This document shows positions 6,717 to 12,592 of a DNA stretch of 12,592 nt, piece after piece; the first letter of the stretch is position 1, and every line of letters begins with the position of its first letter. A program made the translations under genes and the position numbers. This stretch comes from Fluviibacter sp041311015 (GTDB lineage: Bacteria > Pseudomonadota > Gammaproteobacteria > Burkholderiales > Rhodocyclaceae): the NCBI GenBank assembly GCA_041311015.1, contig JBFYKG010000039.1:1-12592 (forward strand), in the 5' to 3' direction. A model generated the notes under the pieces. That model was not told where the DNA came from. It made no database searches and saw only the letters and a list, made by a program, of their open reading frames with translations.

Positions 6717-8891
6717 TCAATACTTCACTTGAGCAAAATAGGTTTTCTGGGAGGCTTCAATCGCCTGGCCCAACGTCGTGATCCCTTGCTCGGCCAGGGC
6801 CGGCAGTAGCCGCAGGAACACCTTGGCGGTCGCTGTGGCATCGGCCAGCGCATTGTGGCGCTGGTCCATGTCGATCCCCAGGCGCTGCATGATCGCTTCC
6901 AGACTGTGACTCTGCTGGTTCGGGTGAGCCACGGCAGAGAGCAACAAGGTATCGAGTACCGGATGCTCGAAACGGATACCAAGCGGTGCCTCTTTCAGCT
7001 CAAGGAAGCGCATATCAAAGGCCACGTTATGCCCGACCAGCACCGTATCACTACAGAAATCGCGGAACGCAGGCAAGACCAGATCAATCGTTGGCTGGCC
7101 CAGCAGCATGCTGTCGGTAATGCCGTGGATGGCAATACTGGCCGCCTTAAGTGGCACACGCGGGTCTACCAGTTGATCGAAGTTCTCCTGCTGCAGCAAC
7201 CGGCCGTTGAGAATACGCACCGCGCCAAACTGGATAATCTCATCGCCATTGGCAGGCTCCAGCCCGGTCGTTTCCGTATCAAAAACGGTATAGGCCAGAT
7301 CGGCCAGCGGCCGGCTCAGGTCCACTTCGCCCAGCGGACGGTCGAACAGGTCGAAGTCGTAATACTCCGGCCGGTTGTCATCATCGCGGGTCGAAAGCTC
7401 GATCTGCTCCTGAGGTTTGGCACGCGGGATCAACAACCGTAGCGATGCCTGATTGGCCGCACGTTGGCGTTGATACCAGACCTCGCCGCCATGACGATCG
7501 AGCACCTCGCGCAGCGTGGGCGGGTTGACACCGTGATCCAGACGCATCGGTTCGATTTCCCAGGAGAGTACCGTCTCGGTAGACATCGCCAACCCAAGCC
7601 ACATCAGATCCATGTGCACAAAGCGGTCGTCCGAACCCAGGCTCAGGGTAAACGCACGCACTTCTCCAGCCTCCTGGATTTTTGCAGCCAGGAAGGTCAG
7701 CGCCGTAACCAGGGCAAAACTATCGGCCCGCACCCACAACGATTCATTGCTCTGCCTATCCACCGAAACGGGCAGATGCAAACGCTGATCAATCCGGCGG
7801 GCTGCAGCATCCAGTATGTCGGCCGCCAGCATATCGTCGAGCGGCCAGTGCTGGCGCAGCGAATCGGCCAGCGTTTTGAGGGTGTCATCCAGGCGATGGC
7901 TCATCCGGGTCACTTCGGACGAAAGCACTTGGATAAAGCGGTCACGATCCTCGGCCGACATATCCGGGTTGTCTGCCAGCATTTCAACCGCGGCTCGTAG
8001 GGTGCCGAGCGATGCACGACTGCCTTCGGTGAGGTCACCCAGTGCGGCATCCCGACGTGCATCCTGTTCCAGCGTCTTGGTAATGTTTTCGATCAGCAGG
8101 ATATAGCCAGAAATGATCTGCTGTCCTTCGCTCTCACGGAGCACTGGTGCGATCTGCACACGGATCAGCTGGCCGTTGTCCGTCGTCGTTACAAAATTAG
8201 CAATCGCGTGGCGGTTACCGCGTTCGTGCTGGATTCGGATGCTTTCTCGCGCATACTCGACCTGGCTGGCTTGCAGAATCGAATTGATCGACCGACCGAG
8301 ACCAATCAACGCGCCGCTCGATACCGAGGTTGGCCCCTTGGCCAGCGATTCAAACATGAAGCGTGCGCGGTTGTTGTACAACAGAATCCGGCCATCAAGG
8401 TTACTCACAACAACCGCCTGCGCCAACTCCGACATCAGCGCGGCCAGGCGGTTCTTTTCTTCTTCGACGTTAGCCTTGGCCCTGGCGACCTGCGCTTCAA
8501 CATCATCAATATACGCATCACGCTGGGTCGCCAGATCATTGATGGCACGCACCAGCTCTCGCAGTTCGGGCGGGCCCTCTTCGGTAATGCGGAACGAGCG
8601 GTTAGAGCCGAGCATTAGCCGCAGTTCTTCCACCATGGCGGCCATACCGGTTACATACCGGTTGAACAGGCGGCGGACGATCGCCAGACCCAGGAAGAAA
8701 CCGGTGGCGGTCAGAATCCCGCCCAGCGGCACCTGAGGCAACAGGTGCTCGACCAGCACCTCGCGCATACCCGGCGAGGCACCCAGCCAGATTAGTACGG
8801 TGGTGAGCAGGAACGGGCCCGTCATCAGCATGCCGAGTATGACGACAGCCAGAACGAACCGCCACTTAGCCTTGAGATCGCGTAAGAACAT
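6717..8891 (-). CDS. Membrane HAMP-PAS-pseudokinase fused to DEDDh exonuclease
   Basis: A 724-residue fusion. Two N-terminal membrane helices (about 12-36 and 54-74) precede a HAMP-like linker (75-125), a coiled coil (125-152) and a PAS-like domain (about 153-272). Residues 278-490 have the shape of a histidine kinase, but the H-box position reads TEGSRASL with Glu289 where His is expected. The ATP-binding N box (around 395-405) and the DxGxG box are lost, leaving only LDRHGGEVWY near 464-473. The C-terminal domain (about 532-700) is a DNA polymerase III epsilon-like 3'-5' exonuclease with all five catalytic residues: Asp538 and Glu540 (FDTETTGL), Asp626 (VGHNVAFD), His679 and Asp684 (RHNALAD). 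It probably degrades DNA or RNA ends at the membrane under sensory control. The 58-base gap after the receiver gene is the largest in the operon; AGGTAGG precedes the ATG. Confidence 0.9.
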   Translation of the reverse strand: MFLRDLKAKWRFVLAVVILGMLMTGPFLLTTVLIWLGASPGMREVLVEHLLPQVPLGGILTATGFFLGLAIVRRLFNRYVTGMAAMVEELRLMLGSNRSFRITEEGPPELRELVRAINDLATQRDAYIDDVEAQVARAKANVEEEKNRLAALMSELAQAVVVSNLDGRILLYNNRARFMFESLAKGPTSVSSGALIGLGRSINSILQASQVEYARESIRIQHERGNRHAIANFVTTTDNGQLIRVQIAPVLRESEGQQIISGYILLIENITKTLEQDARRDAALGDLTEGSRASLGTLRAAVEMLADNPDMSAEDRDRFIQVLSSEVTRMSHRLDDTLKTLADSLRQHWPLDDMLAADILDAAARRIDQRLHLPVSVDRQSNESLWVRADSFALVTALTFLAAKIQEAGEVRAFTLSLGSDDRFVHMDLMWLGLAMSTETVLSWEIEPMRLDHGVNPPTLREVLDRHGGEVWYQRQRAANQASLRLLIPRAKPQEQIELSTRDDDNRPEYYDFDLFDRPLGEVDLSRPLADLAYTVFDTETTGLEPANGDEIIQFGAVRILNGRLLQQENFDQLVDPRVPLKAASIAIHGITDSMLLGQPTIDLVLPAFRDFCSDTVLVGHNVAFDMRFLELKEAPLGIRFEHPVLDTLLLSAVAHPNQQSHSLEAIMQRLGIDMDQRHNALADATATAKVFLRLLPALAEQGITTLGQAIEASQKTYFAQVKY

Positions 8892-8949
8892 CTTGCCTAC
8901 CTATGAACAACTCTTCACATTATGCGCCTGGCATTAACGCTGGCATAGC

Positions 8950-9315
8950 TCAGGCAAGCACGTCACGAATCTTGACGACCAGATCCTTGGTGGAAAAAGG
9001 CTTCAGCATATAGGCATCGGCGCCCAGCGCCAGGCCTTTGGCCTGCTCAGTATCCCGCCCCTTGGCAGTCAGCATAATGATGCGCAGATTGGCAAAGGCC
9101 GGGTCGGCGCGCAGGATCTCACAGACTTCAAAGCCTGATTTTTTAGGCATCATCACATCCAGCAAGACCAGATCCGGCATAAAACTCCGGATCTTTTCCA
9201 ACGCGGCATCGCCATCACCGGCAGTATCGATCTGGAACCCTTCTTTCTTGAGCAGAAACTCCAGCGACATCACGATATTGGGTTCATCATCGACAATCAG
9301 AATTTTATGCGTCAT
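8950..9315 (-). CDS. Single-domain response regulator (CheY-like receiver)
   Basis: A 121-residue protein made of a receiver domain only. The acidic pair Asp9-Asp10 (ILIVDDEPN), the phosphoacceptor Asp53 (LVLLDVMMPK), Thr83 (MLTAKG) and Lys105 (MLKPFS) are all present, so it should accept a phosphate. There is no DNA-binding or enzymatic output domain, unlike CrbR/ErdR or CbrB, the usual partners of this kinase type. I start at the ATG at 9315 because GAGGAG lies six bases upstream (9327-9322); the frame is open to a TTG at 9336, but that would overlap the kinase stop. The gene begins 17 bases after the kinase stop, so the kinase is its probable phosphodonor. Possible targets are the kinase-like domain of the next gene, or a phosphorelay protein elsewhere. 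Confidence 0.95.
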   Translation of the reverse strand: MTHKILIVDDEPNIVMSLEFLLKKEGFQIDTAGDGDAALEKIRSFMPDLVLLDVMMPKKSGFEVCEILRADPAFANLRIIMLTAKGRDTEQAKGLALGADAYMLKPFSTKDLVVKIRDVLA

Positions 9316-9321
9316 GGTGTG

Positions 9322-9327
9322 CTCCTC
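9322..9327 (-). promoter_or_regulatory. Shine-Dalgarno of the receiver gene
   Basis: GAGGAG on the minus strand, six bases before the ATG at 9315. It argues for the 121-residue form rather than the TTG start at 9336. Confidence 0.8.
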
Positions 9328-9332
9328 GGATT

Positions 9333-12062
9333 TCAATCTTGTGCCAGGGGAATGGTGAAATAGAAAGTTGAACCGGCGTTATCCCCAGTGCGGCTCTCGA
9401 CCCAGAGTTTGCCGCCAAAGTGTTCGACAATTTCGCGGCTGATTGGCAGCCCGAGGCCGGTACCCTGGGGTTTGTCCGTCATGGTGTTACCGCCCTGACG
9501 GAATCGTTCGAAAATAATGCTCTGGTACTCCAGCGGAATACCTGGCCCATTGTCGTGCACGGCAACCGTGGCGAACCCATCGCCGGTTTTAAGCGTCACC
9601 GTCACCAGCCCCGCTTCGGTGGGCACAAATTTCACCGCATTGGAGAGCAGGTTGATAAAGACCTGTTTGGTTCGATCGCGATCCACGTTAACTTGCACAG
9701 CAGCATCGCCAGCCGGCAGATCGAGAAGGAACTCGGCACCGCGTTCGCGGAACAAGCCGGCCATTGATTCGGCGGTGTCGCTCAGCAGATCCCGCAGATC
9801 CAGTGTTTCTAATTCCCATTCGACGCGGCCCGACTCCAGCTTGGCAAAATCCAGAATCTGATTGATCAGGCGCGTCAGGCGTTCGGCCTCGCCCACAATA
9901 ATCCCCAGAAAACGCGTACGATCCTCGGCGGCCATTTCCGGGTCGTCATGCAGCATCTCGGAGAACGCACGGATCGATGTCAGTGGCGTCCGCAACTCGT
10001 GGGTCACCGTCGACATGAAGTCATCCTTCAGGCGATCTAGCTCCAGCAGCTTGTCATTCGCTTCGCGCAGATCGCGGGTAGCAGCTTCCAGCTCGGCCGA
10101 TTTGCGCTCCAGCTCGCGAGAATGGGCACGCACCTGTGAGGCTTCGTCCAGAATATTGAGCACTTCATCGAGGCCCAGCTCTTCCTCCTGCACAACGGAG
10201 CTCACCATCACGTGCGCACTCGCCGAGCCGATTGCACCGGCCAGCTGGGTTTCAGAGAACATCACGAACTCGGCATCGGCCTGTAAATTGGCCACCTTGC
10301 CGAGCCCTCGGCTAACGGCGTAGCGTTGCAGGCGGCTTTGCGCCTGCTTCGGCCCCAGAAAACGCTTGAGCAATTCAATCAGTGCATCGGCCGATGCCGT
10401 ACCCCGCCAGATCTTGGTAGTGAGGCCGGCGCTACTACTGATATTGACGAACTGGTTGGCGGTAGCAACCTCGCCCGGGTCCTGCCGCGTCATGATCGAT
10501 ACCGCAAAATAGGCACCGACGTTGAAGAACATGCTCCAGAACAAGGTATGGGCAATCGGGTCCAGCGAGGTCAGGCCAAAGAGGCCGTGCGCTGCCAACA
10601 GCGTGACACCGAAAGGCCCTTCGGTAATAAAGCCACTATCGATCCAGCCGGACCGGGCGAAGGATGGGAGCAGCGCGGTGTACAACCAAATCCCAAAGCC
10701 CATCAGCAAACCAGCCAACGCCCCCTTGCGATTCCCCTCTTTCCAGTACATACCGCCCAGTAGAGCCGGTGCAAACTGTGCCACCGCAAGGAACGAGATC
10801 AGGCCAATCGATACCAGCGCATAAGCCTCGCCCGCACCGCGGAAATACAGATACCCCAACAACAGTAGGAAAACGATCGTACAGCGGCGGATCAGCATGA
10901 TCAGCCCGCTCAGATTTTTGCGGCGGGAAAACTCGGAATCATTACGCAGCAGGAAGGGCACCACCAGATCGTTGGAGACCATCGTGGCTAGCGCAATGGT
11001 TTCCACGATCACCATGCCGGTGGCCGCCGACAGGCCACCTAGAAAGGCCAGCAACGCCATCGCCGAATTCCCTTGCGCCAGCGGCAGCGTCAGCACCAGG
11101 GTATCGGCTACAAAAGGGGTGCCGTCGTAGTGCAACATCCCGGCCAACGCAATCGGCATCACAAACAGGTTGATCAGCAGCAGATAGAGCGGAAAGAGCC
11201 AGACCGCCCGGCGTATATGGTTTTCGTCCACATTTTCCACCACCGTAATCTGGAACTGCCGTGGCAGCATGAGAATCGCCAGACCGGATAACACCGTCAG
11301 CGAGAACCAATTCGTGTAGCTCATCGAATCAGGCTGCAGCAGATTCGCAATCTTGGGCATTACCTCAGCACGCGAGAAGATATCGGCGAAACCATCATTG
11401 AGGAACCAGACGACATAAACGCCAACAGCCATAAAGGCCACCAGCTTGAATAACGATTCAAAAGCCACGGCCAGCACCATGCCCTCGTGACGCTCGGTGA
11501 CATCGAGGTGCCGAGTACCGAACACGATGGTAAAGGCGGCAAGAATGATCGCAATAATCGCGGTGGAATCCGGCATGAAGGCCAGCGCTTCCAGAGCATC
11601 CGGAATCAGCGCTTCGGCATCATCGGGAAACAGAATCCGCAGGCTGTACGAAATGGCTTTGAGCTGAAGCGCTATGTAGGGAATGATGCCGATCACGGCA
11701 ATCACCGTCACCAGCCCTGCCAGCAGCGGGCTCTTGCCATAACGGGCCGAGATAAAGTCGGCAATCGAGGTCAGACGCAAGGTCTTGCTGATGCGGATCA
11801 TCTTGAGGATGACCGCCGCAAACAGGAACATGATCGTCGGGCCGAGGTAGATCGTCAGAAAACTGAAGCCCCCGGTCGTAGCGCGGCCCACGCTCCCGTA
11901 AAACGTCCACGACGTACAGTACACCGCAATGCCCAGCGCATAGACTGTGGCGCTCATCACCGAACGACCGGCATCGGCACGCCGATCGCCAAATCGGGCA
12001 ATCGCAAAAAGCACGCCCAGATAGATAAAGGTGAGCAGCCCTACCAGCCAGTCGGCAATCAT
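9333..12062 (-). CDS. SSS-domain sensor histidine kinase (CrbS/CbrA-like)
   Basis: A 909-residue inner-membrane sensor kinase. Residues 1 to about 525 form a sodium:solute-symporter domain with many helices (for example YALGIAVYCTSWTFYGSVG, 41-59). A STAC-like linker (about 545-635) and a coiled coil (640-680) join it to the kinase. The HisKA domain has the phosphoacceptor His688 in THELRTPLTS. The HATPase domain is intact: Asn808 in NLLSNAVKF, DNGPGI at 837-842, and GTGLGLPISREIVEHFGG at 867-884. There is no PAS domain, and no C-terminal receiver such as CrbS carries; the receiver is a separate gene just downstream. Relatives sense or transport organic acids, amino acids or histidine and switch on acs-type genes, which fits the acs gene upstream. 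The ATG overlaps the preceding stop by four bases (ATGA). Confidence 0.95.
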   Translation of the reverse strand: MIADWLVGLLTFIYLGVLFAIARFGDRRADAGRSVMSATVYALGIAVYCTSWTFYGSVGRATTGGFSFLTIYLGPTIMFLFAAVILKMIRISKTLRLTSIADFISARYGKSPLLAGLVTVIAVIGIIPYIALQLKAISYSLRILFPDDAEALIPDALEALAFMPDSTAIIAIILAAFTIVFGTRHLDVTERHEGMVLAVAFESLFKLVAFMAVGVYVVWFLNDGFADIFSRAEVMPKIANLLQPDSMSYTNWFSLTVLSGLAILMLPRQFQITVVENVDENHIRRAVWLFPLYLLLINLFVMPIALAGMLHYDGTPFVADTLVLTLPLAQGNSAMALLAFLGGLSAATGMVIVETIALATMVSNDLVVPFLLRNDSEFSRRKNLSGLIMLIRRCTIVFLLLLGYLYFRGAGEAYALVSIGLISFLAVAQFAPALLGGMYWKEGNRKGALAGLLMGFGIWLYTALLPSFARSGWIDSGFITEGPFGVTLLAAHGLFGLTSLDPIAHTLFWSMFFNVGAYFAVSIMTRQDPGEVATANQFVNISSSAGLTTKIWRGTASADALIELLKRFLGPKQAQSRLQRYAVSRGLGKVANLQADAEFVMFSETQLAGAIGSASAHVMVSSVVQEEELGLDEVLNILDEASQVRAHSRELERKSAELEAATRDLREANDKLLELDRLKDDFMSTVTHELRTPLTSIRAFSEMLHDDPEMAAEDRTRFLGIIVGEAERLTRLINQILDFAKLESGRVEWELETLDLRDLLSDTAESMAGLFRERGAEFLLDLPAGDAAVQVNVDRDRTKQVFINLLSNAVKFVPTEAGLVTVTLKTGDGFATVAVHDNGPGIPLEYQSIIFERFRQGGNTMTDKPQGTGLGLPISREIVEHFGGKLWVESRTGDNAGSTFYFTIPLAQD

Positions 12063-12298
12063 GACTCGGCCTTCTCAGCGCTCACCGTGGAACGTACTAC
12101 CCCACGGCGACGGGGCTCTGCCGCCACCCGGGCCAGCAAGATGATCAATAGCCAGGCGCCAAACAGGCCTACGTACAGCGCCGGAACAGAAAAAAGGTGC
12201 CCACGAAATAACGACAGGATCGGATAGTTGAATGCCAGCACCGCCAGCGAGCCCACAATGGCAAGCTTGGGCACACTCTTCTGCATCCCTTTGGGCAT
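12059..12298 (-). CDS. Small two-helix membrane protein preceding the sensor kinase
   Basis: A 79- or 80-residue protein I cannot name firmly. It has a short basic N-terminus, TM1 (about 14-32, AIVGSLAVLAFNYPILSLF), a turn with HLFSVPALY, TM2 (about 39-60) and a basic/polar tail (EPRRRGVV). The layout resembles small partners of symporters (DUF4212, and DUF3311 with its LFGIPFFYW-like turn), but this is resemblance by eye, not a proven match. Two adjacent ATG codons exist. AGGAG (12309-12305) lies three bases before the first (12301) and six before the second (12298), so I prefer the second. Its stop overlaps the kinase ATG by four bases. A role as a small subunit for the kinase's SSS domain is a reasonable guess. 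Confidence 0.8.
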   Translation of the reverse strand: MPKGMQKSVPKLAIVGSLAVLAFNYPILSLFRGHLFSVPALYVGLFGAWLLIILLARVAAEPRRRGVVRSTVSAEKAES

Positions 12299-12304
12299 CA
12301 TCCG

Positions 12305-12309
12305 CTCCT
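12305..12309 (-). promoter_or_regulatory. Shine-Dalgarno of the first operon gene
   Basis: AGGAG, spaced six bases from the ATG at 12298 and only three from the ATG at 12301. It supports the downstream start. I found no convincing -35/-10 pair between the acs terminator and this site, so the operon promoter is unclear. Confidence 0.7.
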
Positions 12310-12330
12310 ATTACAAAACTGCTTAAAGTG

Positions 12331-12360
12331 AAAAACCGGCGCAGTCGCCTACGCCGGTTT
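12331..12360 (-). terminator. Rho-independent terminator downstream of acs
   Basis: AAACCGGCG (12360-12352) and CGCCGGTTT (12341-12333) form a perfect 9-bp stem with a 10-base loop. On the minus strand it ends in five T residues. It should end acs transcription about 130 bases after its stop codon. It lies only 30 bases before the next gene, so that operon depends on readthrough or on a promoter I cannot locate. Confidence 0.88.
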
Positions 12361-12482
12361 CTCTGTCAACCATCGGCCGATTCTTAACGATCGGCTCGAG
12401 TGCCCGGTTTTCACCGGTGTCGCGTCCACCCTCCTCTGAATGTTCGCGACAGGCACACCCCAGCGCAATGCTGCGGTGTGCC
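12333..12482 (-). ncRNA. Candidate structured acs 3'UTR or small RNA with five stem-loops
   Basis: Five stem-loops follow the acs stop in order. HP1 (12482-12452): 8 bp plus 4 bp around one mismatch, with a 5-base loop. HP2 (12451-12418): TGTCGCG/CGCGACA with a 20-base loop carrying AGAGGAGGG. HP3 (12417-12404): CCGG/CCGG with a 6-base loop. HP4 (12395-12376): GCCGAT/ATCGGC with an 8-base loop. HP5 is the intrinsic terminator. HP1, HP2 and HP3 abut with no unpaired base between them, which would allow end-to-end stacking. A terminated, highly folded transcript end of about 150 bases could be a 3'UTR-derived small RNA or an attenuator. I recognise no known family. Confidence 0.45.
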
Positions 12483-12491
12483 GGCGTCCTC

Positions 12492-12592
12492 TTAGCCCTT
12501 GAGCTGGTCGAGGATATGCGGGTTTTCCAGCGTCGAGGTATCTTGCGTAACTTCTTCGCCCTTAGCCAGCGAGCGGAGCAGACGGCGCATGA
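12492..12592 (-). CDS. acs: Acetyl-CoA synthetase, C-terminal end
   Basis: Only the last 33 codons lie in the window. The visible protein reads MRRLLRSLAKGEEV, then TQDTSTLENPHILDQLKG and a TAA stop at 12494-12492. This matches the C-terminus of AMP-forming acetyl-CoA synthetase (Acs), where IMRRxLR follows the catalytic, acetylation-controlled lysine, which should lie just past the window edge. Acs converts acetate, ATP and CoA to acetyl-CoA. Its position upstream of a symporter-type sensor kinase and an acetate-type permease, all in the same direction, supports an acetate-use locus. The short segment limits certainty on the exact acyl-CoA synthetase subtype. Confidence 0.85.
   Translation of the reverse strand, partial: MRRLLRSLAKGEEVTQDTSTLENPHILDQLKG

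Noticed and set aside
9316..9336. TTG start adding seven residues to the receiver
   Set aside because: GAGGAG sits inside this stretch at the right distance from the ATG at 9315, and receiver domains begin near that Met.
11487..12227. 246-residue open frame on the plus strand
   Set aside because: It is antisense to the sensor kinase and small membrane protein, with low-complexity His/Gln/Arg-rich composition typical of shadow frames.
12302..12400. Promoter from a perfect TTGACA at 12365-12370 on the minus strand
   Set aside because: No acceptable -10 box occurs 16-18 bases downstream; that stretch is the terminator stem.
1..12592. Mobile elements, CRISPR arrays, phage genes
   Set aside because: No transposase, integrase, terminal repeats or regularly spaced repeats were seen on either strand.

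Overview
The window looks like a chromosomal segment of a betaproteobacterium. The gene order tRNA-Val(GAC)-thrS-infC-rpmI is typical of that class, the protein sequences fit it, and the DNA is fairly GC-rich. A Rhodocyclales-type host is a plausible but unproven refinement. Every gene I can support lies on the minus strand, so transcription runs from high to low coordinates. I see no mobile element, CRISPR array or phage gene.

Region A (about 2984 down to 1) is a translation block. A sigma70-type promoter precedes a complete tRNA-Val(GAC). It is followed by thrS (threonyl-tRNA synthetase), infC (initiation factor IF3, which appears to start at a non-canonical AUA codon) and the first 30 codons of rpmI (ribosomal protein L35). 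The spaces between these genes hold several stem-loops that could be attenuators or autoregulatory sites.

Region B (12298 down to 3008) is one tightly packed operon of eight genes with overlaps or very short gaps. In order of transcription these are: a small two-helix membrane protein; a sodium:solute-symporter-type sensor histidine kinase (SSS-STAC-HisKA-HATPase, CrbS/CbrA-like); a CheY-like receiver with no output domain; a membrane HAMP-PAS-degenerate-kinase protein fused to a DEDDh 3'-5' exonuclease; a GlnD-like DUF294 nucleotidyltransferase without its usual sensory domains; a sodium:solute symporter of the acetate/carboxylate-permease type; its DUF4212 small subunit; and a small membrane protein of unknown function.

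Region C (12592 down to 12302) holds the last codons of acs (acetyl-CoA synthetase) and a 190-bp spacer packed with five consecutive stem-loops, the last being a rho-independent terminator. The first three touch end to end with no linker, which suggests a structured 3'UTR or small RNA rather than a plain terminator.

Taken together, regions B and C look like an acetate (short-chain carboxylate) utilisation locus: uptake by the symporter, activation by Acs, and sensing by a transporter-like kinase. The unusual part is the signalling arm. The receiver has no DNA-binding domain, and the next two genes combine a pseudokinase-exonuclease fusion with a stripped-down nucleotidyltransferase. How the signal leaves this system cannot be told from sequence and is the main item worth following up.
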